Shown: piece by piece, positions 32,041 to 40,360 of the stretch
How positions within the stretch are numbered: position 1 is the stretch's first letter
How the letters are laid out: each line of letters begins with the position of its first letter
Origin: Endotrypanum monterogeii
Taxonomy: Eukaryota; Euglenozoa; Kinetoplastea; Trypanosomatida; Trypanosomatidae
Assembly (NCBI GenBank): GCA_000333855.2
Contig: CM007339.1
Location: 377,654 to 422,358 of the forward strand
DNA length: 44,705 bases
Direction: 5' to 3'
Made by a program: the position numbers and the translations under genes
The notes under the pieces: generated by a model
What the model was told of the DNA's origin: nothing
Databases searched by the model: none
Seen by the model: the letters and a program-made list of their open reading frames with translations, nothing else

Positions 32041-32077
<37 letters not shown>
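32041..32077. repeat. (AT)n microsatellite
   Basis: About 18 AT units starting 17 nt after the N gap. Confidence 0.95.
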
Positions 32078-32080
<3 letters not shown>

Positions 32081-32720
32081 AAAAGGAGGAAGACAATAAT
32101 GTGCTCGCCGCCCAAAAATTGCCTCGCGTTTCGATGCAGCCGCCACATTCATGTTTTCTTAGCTCAATGTAGCGAAAGGGAAAGTGGGAAGAATAATGGG
32201 TCTTGTGAACATCTCAGAGGTGCAACTCTAGTGATAGGCAGAAGAATGGGCGAGGGTTAGACTTTAATTAAAAAGACGACGGCGCATCCTTTGCATCACC
32301 CATAACTCACCTCCTCTTTCATAGAGAATGTTTGTGTGCGATGGTTCAGTGCTGACAAAGATGTGATTTTTTTTTTTTTTTGAGGAGGCAGGAGATGTGA
32401 ACATGCGATGGAGGACGTCCGGGCGGGGGAGACCTCTCGATCACAGACGTACTCCCCTTCCCTCTCATCTGCCTCTTCCCCTTTCTCATCTTTCCGCTCC
32501 GTTGATTTGCACCTGCGTGTAACGCATCACTGCCACTCACTACCCTAATCGTTTGGCCCTCCGCTCCCCCTCATCTCCACATATCCACCCCCCCCCACAC
32601 ACACACACACACACATGCACGCGAACCCACGCTAAAAAAAAAAAAGAGGAGACACACCAGAGAACGTGAGGGAGAAGCTCTTATCCTGTAAAAAAAAAAA
32701 AGAGCGGTTAGCTTTGTGGG

Positions 32721-32782
32721 TTTTTTTTCTTTTTTTTTTCAAATCTTATTTTCTCATTCGTTCCCTGCCATCGCCCACTTAG
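32721..32782 (+). promoter_or_regulatory. polypyrimidine tract and candidate trans-splice acceptor
   Basis: A T-rich tract (32721-32740, continuing pyrimidine-rich to 32779) is followed by CTTAG with AG at 32781-32782. The predicted 5' UTR to the ATG at 32867 is 84 nt and would contain the G-rich run at 32791-32826. Confidence 0.5.
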
Positions 32783-32790
32783 ACAGGCGC

Positions 32791-32826
32791 AGGGAAGCGG
32801 GGGGAGGAGGAGGGGGAGGGTGGAGG
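32791..32826 (+). promoter_or_regulatory. G-rich run in predicted 5' UTR, possible G-quadruplex
   Basis: G runs of 3, 6, 2, 2, 5, 3 and 2 are separated by single or few bases, 41 nt before the start codon. The pattern could fold into a G-quadruplex in DNA and in the mRNA leader. Confidence 0.4.
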
Positions 32827-32866
32827 ACAGCTCAAAAATCCCAGAGAGGAACGCACCTCAGCTACC

Positions 32867-35584
32867 ATGACCAAGCCAGCCATCATGCATTCATCATCAT
32901 CCACAATGTCGTCTCCGCAGTGCTGCTTACAGGTTTGGGTAGTCGGCAACCCGACCAGCGGTGGAAAGCGAGGGGCAGCCGTGCTGGATCGAATAGAGAC
33001 TTTGTTTTCTCAGACTTTTGGCCGGTATGCAGTGCACACCACTAGTAGCAGCAGTTTCCTACACACTTTCTCCCCCCATCCGCTCATGCACGAGTCATCG
33101 CCTCAGAGAACCGGAAGTAAGGTAACACAACAACCCAGCTCAGCAGCACCCCACTCGACGCCTGCAACTTGTCCCTGGACCGCCACTGCAATAGGTCTGC
33201 CGGCGCATCCAGCCGGGTGCTCATCATCTTCGGTAGACTGCATCTCAGGTGGTGTCGCCCTCCAGATGGTCATTATTCGCACTGATGAAGGTGGCCACGC
33301 GAAGGCGGTGAGCTGCGCGCTCAGTCGTATTATTCAGCGCTCGCGTCTGGAAGATGGCAGACGTGAGTTGCAAACCCACAGTCTCCCCGCAGTCCCAAGC
33401 GACCCAGCGGCTACGCGCGTTGCAGAGAGAAACGGTGACATGCGAATGTCGTTGCCGCGGCCGCGGCCGCTGCCCACCGCCACCACCACCAGCAGCAGCA
33501 GCAGCAGCAGCACAGCAACCCAGCCATTCTCACATCACGTTCTTCTTGTGGTTGGTGGTGATGGAACACTGAGCGAAGTTACCAATGGGCTCTGTGAGGG
33601 GACGCTCTCTGGGTTTGAGGAACTGATGCTGAGCGGTGGTCATCGTGCTGAGACATCCGCAAACGCGCTGCACTCACATGTGGAGCGCGAGGCGGCCGTG
33701 TTGTCAAGCCTGCTACCTGCCCTTGTGTATGTGCCAGGAGGAACGGGCTCCGATTTCGGAAAGCTTCGATTATGCTGCAGCACCCCAGAGGAAGCTCTGC
33801 GTCTGGTCCGTGATGGACTCATCCCGCAGCTCTTCCCATTGACCAACCCTATCAACAGCATTAGCAGCACCAACAACAACAGCAGCAGCAGCGATAACAG
33901 CAGAGTCCAGCATCGCAAAAGGGGGTGGAGGTATCGATTTTCCCGCGCGTCCCCTGCGCCACCAAGTCTTCCCTCGCCTCCCGCCTCGGCGGTTTGTGTA
34001 GCGCATGCGGTGGATATAGGCCGTATCGAATTTTTGCGTACCGGCACTCGCCACTTCTTCATCAATGAGTGTTCTGTTGGCATGTCCTGCGACGTCATCC
34101 AACGTGTTGAGCGATTCAAACGCAATCGATGGATTTCCAGGCTGGGTGGTCTTGTGTTGTTCGCTATGGCGTCCTTCTTTTCGCTGCTGCGCATGACCCC
34201 GAAGCCTCTGTACATCTGCAAGTTGCCTTCGCGAGTACCGTTTTTCACCAGCTCGGCAACGTGGATGGATGACAGTGAAAAAAGCGGCGGGATATCCGAC
34301 ATAGCCACCAAGTACCCTCAGCGAAGCCGGAAATGCGATGGCGACTACAACGATTGCAGTGTATCGATGGGTTACTGCGATCCCGAGCGAAAGTCGACCT
34401 CAGAAAACTCGATCCCCGACACGGACACGGACACCGCATCGCGTTCGAAGGGGTCGCAATCACTACTCTCGGTTGCCTCCTTTGCATGCCTAAGGGACCA
34501 GCTGGATCGACTGTCTGCCCAACTATGGCGGAGTGTGCGGGTGGGGTCAACTACCTCCCCCTCAGGTCACCAGCCACCTGAGCCCCTCCATACAACCCCT
34601 AGCTGCTACACCCCAACTGCAGGGACAGCGGTGCCCTGTACAGGTGGTGAGAAAACCTACATAACCCAAGGGCACACGCTACTGCCGCCTCCAGATGCTC
34701 ACATGATTCGGTGTGCGCGCCAGACGCCTTCAGGTCACTACCTGCGTCTCCTGGATATCACCGCCGAAGAACTGCAAACGCATCATATGCAGCAAAAGCA
34801 ACAGCAGAGCAGCGCTGCAGAAATTGCCTGCTCAAAGAAGATAGGTAAAGAACTCATCGACAGTGGTGTTGTTGCGGGTATGCCCGTGGGGTATGAGGAG
34901 TACCACGGCCACACCCGGCGCGCGATGTCTACGCAGATGATGAACAGTGGCCCTATGGACTCCCATGATTCTCAGGTCCGCAGCGAAAACTTCTCCAGCG
35001 ACTCGACATCCTTGAACATCGCCCCTAGTGCTACGGCAAAGACTCACGACTCCGTGGACGACTACATGCAGTCCTGCAGCGGTAACAGCGACAATCCCTC
35101 GCTGTTGATCTGGGTGGAGATGCCTTCATCTATGTTTGCCTTTGCTAACGGCCGCTGGTACGGTGGTGGCATGCTCGTCGCCCCGCATGCAAATCCAACA
35201 GATGGACTCATCAGCTGCACCAACTGGGTCGCGACGATGCTGCCGTTTGTGCTCAGCGCCCCCTCACTCTACACGGGGCGGCACGTGGGCTGGAAAAGCA
35301 CGAGCGCGTTCGATGGACATCGATTTCTTATCTCGAATGTGCCCTCTCTCCCCTCAGCTGAAGGGACGAAGGCGTCTCTGCTCTCTGCAGCAGACGCACC
35401 TATTGATGCACGTGAAGCAATGTTCATGGAGGCGGATGGCGAGGTGCTCGAAGCTGCACCAGCCATTGTGGAGCTCTGTGGTACAATTAACTTTCTGGTG
35501 CCCAGTACGGCTGTACTGCGCGTTGGAAGTCCAGCTCCTGGGACAACTCGTGAGCGCTTCACTGCATCACAGCAGTGGGAATAG
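32867..35584 (+). CDS. DAGK-catalytic-domain lipid kinase (diacylglycerol/sphingoid kinase-like) with large insertions
   Basis: 905 residues, start chosen at an ATG in CTACCATGA context. Lipid kinases of this family phosphorylate diacylglycerol, sphingoid bases or ceramide with ATP. Motifs: VWVVGNPTSGGKRG (24-37), the nucleotide-binding VVGGDGTLSEV (228-238), VPGGTGSDFGK (288-298, family pattern GTxNDxA), FINECSVGMSCDVIQR near 398-413, and C-terminal FANGRWYGGGMLVAPHANPTDG near 758-780 and EADGE near 855. All parts of the fold are present. Inserted Ser/Thr/Gln-rich regions lie at about 55-120, 160-222 and 450-735, making it much longer than typical members. A hydrophobic helix near 425-442 (GGLVLFAMASFFSLL) could touch membrane. 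Ser in place of Asn in GTGSD is noted. The sequence does not decide between diacylglycerol, sphingosine or ceramide as substrate. Confidence 0.88.
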   Translation: MTKPAIMHSSSSTMSSPQCCLQVWVVGNPTSGGKRGAAVLDRIETLFSQTFGRYAVHTTSSSSFLHTFSPHPLMHESSPQRTGSKVTQQPSSAAPHSTPATCPWTATAIGLPAHPAGCSSSSVDCISGGVALQMVIIRTDEGGHAKAVSCALSRIIQRSRLEDGRRELQTHSLPAVPSDPAATRVAERNGDMRMSLPRPRPLPTATTTSSSSSSSTATQPFSHHVLLVVGGDGTLSEVTNGLCEGTLSGFEELMLSGGHRAETSANALHSHVEREAAVLSSLLPALVYVPGGTGSDFGKLRLCCSTPEEALRLVRDGLIPQLFPLTNPINSISSTNNNSSSSDNSRVQHRKRGWRYRFSRASPAPPSLPSPPASAVCVAHAVDIGRIEFLRTGTRHFFINECSVGMSCDVIQRVERFKRNRWISRLGGLVLFAMASFFSLLRMTPKPLYICKLPSRVPFFTSSATWMDDSEKSGGISDIATKYPQRSRKCDGDYNDCSVSMGYCDPERKSTSENSIPDTDTDTASRSKGSQSLLSVASFACLRDQLDRLSAQLWRSVRVGSTTSPSGHQPPEPLHTTPSCYTPTAGTAVPCTGGEKTYITQGHTLLPPPDAHMIRCARQTPSGHYLRLLDITAEELQTHHMQQKQQQSSAAEIACSKKIGKELIDSGVVAGMPVGYEEYHGHTRRAMSTQMMNSGPMDSHDSQVRSENFSSDSTSLNIAPSATAKTHDSVDDYMQSCSGNSDNPSLLIWVEMPSSMFAFANGRWYGGGMLVAPHANPTDGLISCTNWVATMLPFVLSAPSLYTGRHVGWKSTSAFDGHRFLISNVPSLPSAEGTKASLLSAADAPIDAREAMFMEADGEVLEAAPAIVELCGTINFLVPSTAVLRVGSPAPGTTRERFTASQQWE

Positions 35585-35655
35585 TAGCTTAATAGCGCGC
35601 CTCCCTCTAAAGGGGTCTAATCCCCGGCATGGTCTCGCTCCTGCTCGGGAACCGA

Positions 35656-35686
<31 letters not shown>

Positions 35687-37029
35687 TTCCAACCACATGC
35701 CTACAGGAAAAGGAAAATTCTAACTCTCTCGTCGAAGATGATTGCCCTATGCGTCGGTCCGCGTGCACACCGCTGATACTCGCGCGCAGCAACACAATAA
35801 GCAACAAGAGAAATGTATATTGTCATGATAGGGGTCAATCGCCGATGCGGTCTAGTGCGTCTCTGAAGCAGGTGTATCTGTAAGCTCTCGAGCATCAAAA
35901 GGGCACCCGGCGAGGAACGCGTGATACAAGCTCGAACAGAGCGACTTTTCCCTCGTTCCTTCCTTTTTTTTTTTTCTCATGGGTACCTCTACTTTGCATG
36001 TGCTCACTCACCTCGCGTGCCTATGGTTCCCGCCGTGGATCCTTCTGAGGAATAGATATTAGATGAAGGCTTTGAGCCGTCCTCCCCCCTTCTTAGGCTT
36101 CGCTACTCTCCCACCTCGTATGTGTGTGCGTGTGTGTCTTCATCCCGCACCCCTGTCGATCTGCTCTCTTCAACCTGTGGGGTCCTAATGAAAACAAGGG
36201 CAGGGTATATATATAGTATTTCCACTCGTGGGCACATATGGTCGCTACTGGTTAATATGCAGAGACGTGTCCTCCCCCCCTCTCTCCCTTCCCGCACACG
36301 TGTGGCACACCGAAGAGGGGGAGTGTGACGGGAAAGGGGACCCTCCCAAGCGTGCATAAACCACGCCCACGCATTCTCTCTCTTGTTTTTTTTTTTTTCT
36401 TGGCTCATTTCTCCGTCCTATTGGACCGCTATTTCCAGTAGCACCGGCAAACAGGCGAATGTTCTGGTGTCGCAACACACGTGCAGAAATTGCGCATGAG
36501 CGCATGCACGTGTGAACAGAAGCGACCTCCAGTATCTCTGAATGGCCACGATATGCTTCTAGAGTCGGTGCATTTTGTTTTTGTTCTCACCTCACTCCCC
36601 CGCCTCCGCCACTCGGCGCCGTACGGCCACTAACCCCAAAGGGAGGAGTACCGTGAAATAATAAAGGTTCAATACGTGACCCCGCACACCGCCAATCATA
36701 CCGGCGACAACGACCCGAGGGCGTACCCATCCAGCGCGCTTTACCTTCCTCCTTTCCCTCCTCTCCACAAACACACGCAAACACACAACCTACCCCTCCC
36801 CCACTCGGGTGGCATAAATGCGTACTCTTATGTAATCTCTAGACCAACTAAGAAAAGCGCAAACACGCTATCGCGACTATCATCATCACCATGTTTTTTT
36901 TTTTTTTTAATAAGTGGCCTACCCTAATTACGACTATTCTTTTCTAGATGCGCTCACACTCATATTGGAAGTGCATTTATAAAAAAAAAAAATATATATA
37001 TATTATTTATTTATTTATTTATTTAATGT

Positions 37030-38630
37030 TTTGGTCGTTTCATTGGGACGTGTGCGCTTCTTTCGGACGGATTGCGACGCCTTACAGGCGTCCGCTTAAC
37101 ATCCTTGCGTACGCGGATGCCACGACCGTCTTGTGACGGCTATCCATGGTGCATAATGATCCTTATCGAATCAGATGTGATGAGCTTTTAGCTGCACCTG
37201 CGCGACGTACGCGTGCCCAGATCAGTGCTTCGGCAAGGTCCAAATGCCGTCGCTTCTGCTTCAGCGTTATAGAAAACGTCGGTGGACGGAACTGAACTAA
37301 ATGAGCCACTACACACTTTTGCAATACAATAGATTGAAGACAGGAACGGGAGCAAAGACGGCGGAGGCTGGGCGCTCTGGCACTGGCCCACTCTGAGTCT
37401 GTTCCTCCACTGATTTCCCAGAGACGCTGCGAATTTCGCTAGAGGACGTGCACTTCGGCAATTTCAGCAGCTCGGACTGCAGACACAGCTATAAGAACGA
37501 AGCATTCCCCTACTCCAAGACGGCCTTAGAAGAACGCCTCAGCGCTGTCCATCGAGCATTTTCTTTGTAGATCGCACAGTGGTCTTTTCTGTACAACCTC
37601 TCGTATGTGAAGGATGTCGAGGCAGTGCGTGTACCACGGCAAGGTTTGCTGCGGTCGGCCAATCACGGCGGCCACATGGGCGATGAAATACGGCTACAGG
37701 GTGTTGGCAGGTAATTGGAGAGCTGTTGCTCGGCGTGAGGATGGATCCCAGTGCGGGACGGCTGACATCCGCTGGGGGTCTATGTGTAGCCGGTGCCCCC
37801 TTTACGTCCTGGGGCTTCAGCAAGTGCGTCTGGCAAGCCGCCAGGAGTAGAGTCGTCAAGTCTCTTCTCTATCCTCCTCCTTTTCTTCAGAGGCGACAGA
37901 CCTTGCTGGGTGGAAGTGGTGCCGCCGTTGCTGCAAGAGCAGCCAGCACAGTGTGGACACACTGCTTTTGTGACAACAATGTCGTGGCGGCAGTGCACAG
38001 AGGCTAGGAACGGGTTAGGCGGGTGGATGAGCACACCTATCTGTCCTACTTCTATCTGAACGGCAAGGCCAACGTATCCAATCCCAACTACGCGACATGG
38101 ATATTAAAAAAAAAAAAAGCGGCCGCCTCTGCCTCCTCTCTACAGATCGGGGGTACCGCTTCCAAAGCGAACTGCACATGTCCACTACCTCAACCCAAAT
38201 AACGTGAGCTGCGGTGATCGACGCGTATCATGTACTCACCTAGTGACTGGCTTCGCTATGCTGTTGCCGGTAGCTAGAGAAAATGATAACGGTGGTAGCA
38301 GCACCTATCGGCCGTTTGGGTTCAGGTCTCGTGCTACCAACAAGGGGGCGTTCAAGATCAGTATGCGTCAATGTGAACAATCGATTTCTGCGTGTTTGCT
38401 CAACGGGGAGAACGAGTGCCCCCAGCGACACACCCCAGTATGCTGTGGTTGCTGGTGATCCTTTACGTTGACGCATTTCGTCTGGGGTGGTTTCAGCACC
38501 AGTGGCTGTGGCAGCGGGACTGGAGTGTACTAGTGCACGCTGACGCAGTCGCAAGACGACCTATCCTTATTACTTAACGGAAGTTGAAGAGGTGGAGGTC
38601 AAGTGCCGACCAGGCATTCATTCTGTATGG
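37030..38630 (+). pseudogene. possible degenerate coding region of unknown origin
   Basis: Homopolymers and dinucleotide repeats nearly vanish here and GC content resembles that of the genes, yet no frame stays open beyond about 100 codons. Protein-like pieces occur in different + frames, for example SLEDVHFGNFSSSDCRHS near 37435, YVKDVEAVRVPRQGLL near 37600, EHTYLSYFYLNGKANVSNPN near 38030, NPNNVSCGDRRVSCTHLVTG near 38195 and TTYPYYLTEVEEVEVKCRPG near 38560. Several pieces carry Cys and Asn-X-Ser sites like an extracellular protein. I do not recognise the parent family. Frameshifts, stops and an A13 run at about 38106-38118 would have to be invoked. It may also be unrelated non-coding DNA. 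Confidence 0.35.
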
Positions 38631-39111
38631 GCTCGTCTTTTTTATTTCTCTGGTAAAATCGTTTTCACTTCTTTGTGTCAAACGTACGGAAGCATTGTGT
38701 GTCCCCGATGGACATTAGACATCCAAACGACTGTCACGCTCTTTCTTAAGAACGCGGGGTGTGGGGAGGGGGGGGGATGCCGTCTGTAGAAATGGCGATG
38801 CAGGTGGCAGTAGTGGCGACTAACAACTTGGCTTCCGATTGTGCACACATACACACATACAAGTAAATATCATGTGATCCTCTACGTGCATTTCGCCTCC
38901 TCCCTGCCCTCAGTGAAGGGAAGGTAGCCTCTCTTCCATCTGTAGTGTGTGTGTGTGTGTGATCTTCTCAAATGTGAAGCATACGCCGGCCAAAATCAAC
39001 CCTCCCTCCCCCTCCCCTTGAACACCCCAAACGCACAAGGGTCAAGTGACACACAAAAAAAAACACCAAGCTGATCGAGGTAGGCCCCCCCCCCAAAAAA
39101 AAAGGAAAGGA

Positions 39112-39134
39112 GGGGAAGGGAAGGGAAGGGAAGG
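39112..39134 (+). repeat. (GGGAA)n purine repeat
   Basis: Four to five GGGAA units inside a longer all-purine stretch (39094-39147) that follows a C9 run. Confidence 0.8.
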
Positions 39135-39454
39135 AGGGAGAGTGAGGAACTCGCTGTGGCCGAGCGGACAGAAACGTGTGGTTTAATACTCTTTCAGCGC
39201 CTTCACTGCACCATGTATAGGCCCGTATAGGCGTCTCGTTTCTGTGGTGGCGGCGGTGAGGAAGAGGCAGCAGCGAAGGGGAATAAAAAGGGGGTTTGTG
39301 CGGACGTGTTCAAATGACTGTCTTCTTGTGCTGCTCAACCTTTGCTTGGGTAGCCTTCGATTTGTCGCCTGAACTGCCCTCGAACGAACTCGCCCACCAC
39401 TCCCCACGCTGATGGGTTGTCAGTCCCGCTTCCCCATTGCTTTACAAATATCTA

Positions 39455-39547
39455 CCCCCCCCCCTTCCCCTCCCCTCCCCCCAACATACACAATCTTGCC
39501 TCTCCTCCGCATACACAAACACGCACATGCACACATATTGTGAACAG
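39455..39547 (+). promoter_or_regulatory. polypyrimidine tract and candidate trans-splice acceptor with very short leader
   Basis: C/T tract at 39455-39481, then no AG until 39546-39547, only 6 nt before the ATG at 39554. If used, the native 5' UTR would be 6 nt plus the spliced leader. Confidence 0.45.
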
Positions 39548-39553
39548 GTCGTA

Positions 39554-39841
39554 ATGCACCAGCGAATGGACGCCGGTAGTGGCGCCTTCGGAACTCATGA
39601 GCAGCTCCGCGAGGCAAACTCGGAAAAACTAAGAGTTCTGTTGAAGCGCACTGCTCATCGTACCTGCACTGCGGGTAATGGCGCACGGCCCGCGAAGAAG
39701 TCTGCCTCGTTGACCGGGGACTACCTCGACTTCGAGGACACTGAGTTCGGTGGCAGGTGGATAAACCTAGGGCTGGGAATGATGGTTGCGGGGGCACTGT
39801 TTCTCTTTTACGTTCTATGGTTTACGGAGTGGGTAAAGTGA
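39554..39841 (+). CDS. small tail-anchored membrane protein, unknown function
   Basis: 95 residues from the ATG at 39554. The open frame extends upstream but only through C-rich and CA-rich leader. The N-terminal two thirds are polar, with a basic stretch (KLRVLLKRTAHR near 25-36, RPAKK near 45) and an acidic DYLDFEDTEF patch (56-65). One hydrophobic helix closes the protein (about 70-91, WINLGLGMMVAGALFLFYVLWF) with a short TEWVK tail. This topology fits a tail-anchored or single-span protein of ER, mitochondrial outer or inner membrane. No family recognised. Codon use resembles the neighbouring genes, and the good acceptor signal just upstream supports it being real. Confidence 0.75.
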   Translation: MHQRMDAGSGAFGTHEQLREANSEKLRVLLKRTAHRTCTAGNGARPAKKSASLTGDYLDFEDTEFGGRWINLGLGMMVAGALFLFYVLWFTEWVK

Positions 39842-39903
39842 AGTACCCCCCCACACACACATATATAATATATATAACTATATATATAACTATTATATAT
39901 ATA

Positions 39904-39935
<32 letters not shown>

Positions 39936-40360
39936 ACTATATGCGTGTGTGTGTGTGTGTGTGCACATATGGGGGAGAAGGGTGTCAAATGACTTGCTGA
40001 AACCTAAGAGAAAAAAAAACAAAAAAAAATCATGTGCCTACCTGTGCCTCCCCCTTCTGCATGGATCCGTAGCACCTGCATGCACAAAGCAAGGAGGGGA
40101 AGAGGCGCGCGGGCAACTATGCCTACTTTATTCACTGAGTAATACCCCTGTGTCTATCACGAACTGATTGCGTGAGGCTGGTATTCGCTGCTTCATTCCT
40201 TTTCTCTTCCTCACCCCTTTCTTTACTCATTCGAGAAGGTCGACATTCGCCATGCGGTCTAACCTGGCGCTTGCAACCACGCTTACCCATACGCATACAT
40301 ACACACACTCACACAGAAACACGCGCAGCTGATAGCGGAGCTCTACAGCTTTCCACCACG
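39842..40360. other. 0.5 kb intergenic stretch
   Basis: Begins with an AT-rich repeat block and (GT)n, then A-rich DNA. A pyrimidine-rich tract at about 40195-40229 followed by AG at 40234-40235 is a likely splice acceptor for the next gene (126 nt leader). The open frame upstream of 40361 is not counted as coding. Confidence 0.6.
39860..39962. repeat. (TA)n with AACTAT interruptions, then (GT)n
   Basis: TA runs are interrupted four times by ATATAACTAT, suggesting a higher-order repeat; the block ends in a GT run at 39945-39962. Confidence 0.85.

Larger units (their letters stand above)
31236..32866. other. 1.63 kb intergenic stretch containing an assembly gap
   Basis: No gene seen in the readable parts. 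Contains (TA)n at 31262-31282, 31747-31798 and 32041-32077, C-rich runs at about 31811-31830, the N gap at 31871-32023, poly-A runs, and T-rich DNA leading to the splice signal of the lipid kinase gene. Confidence 0.65.
35585..39553. other. 4 kb stretch with no intact gene
   Basis: The longest gene-free interval. The first 1.4 kb is ordinary intergenic DNA with T-runs, and an A12-(TA)n-(TTTA)n block lies at about 36979-37026. From about 37030 to 38630 the composition becomes coding-like but broken (see separate entry). From 38640 on it returns to simple sequence: (GT)n at 38944-38961, C9-A9 at 39087-39103, (GGGAA)n at 39112-39134, and a long C/T tract at 39455-39481. Confidence 0.6.

Noticed and set aside
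31706..32148. ORFs spanning the N gap
   Set aside because: They consist of unknown residues plus repeat translations.
33640..34311. - strand ORF of 223 codons
   Set aside because: It lies wholly within the lipid kinase gene, antisense, with no recognisable domain.
39148..39225. tRNA-like TGGCCGAGCGG box
   Set aside because: It resembles a D-arm (A box) but no matching T-arm, anticodon stem or acceptor stem follows.
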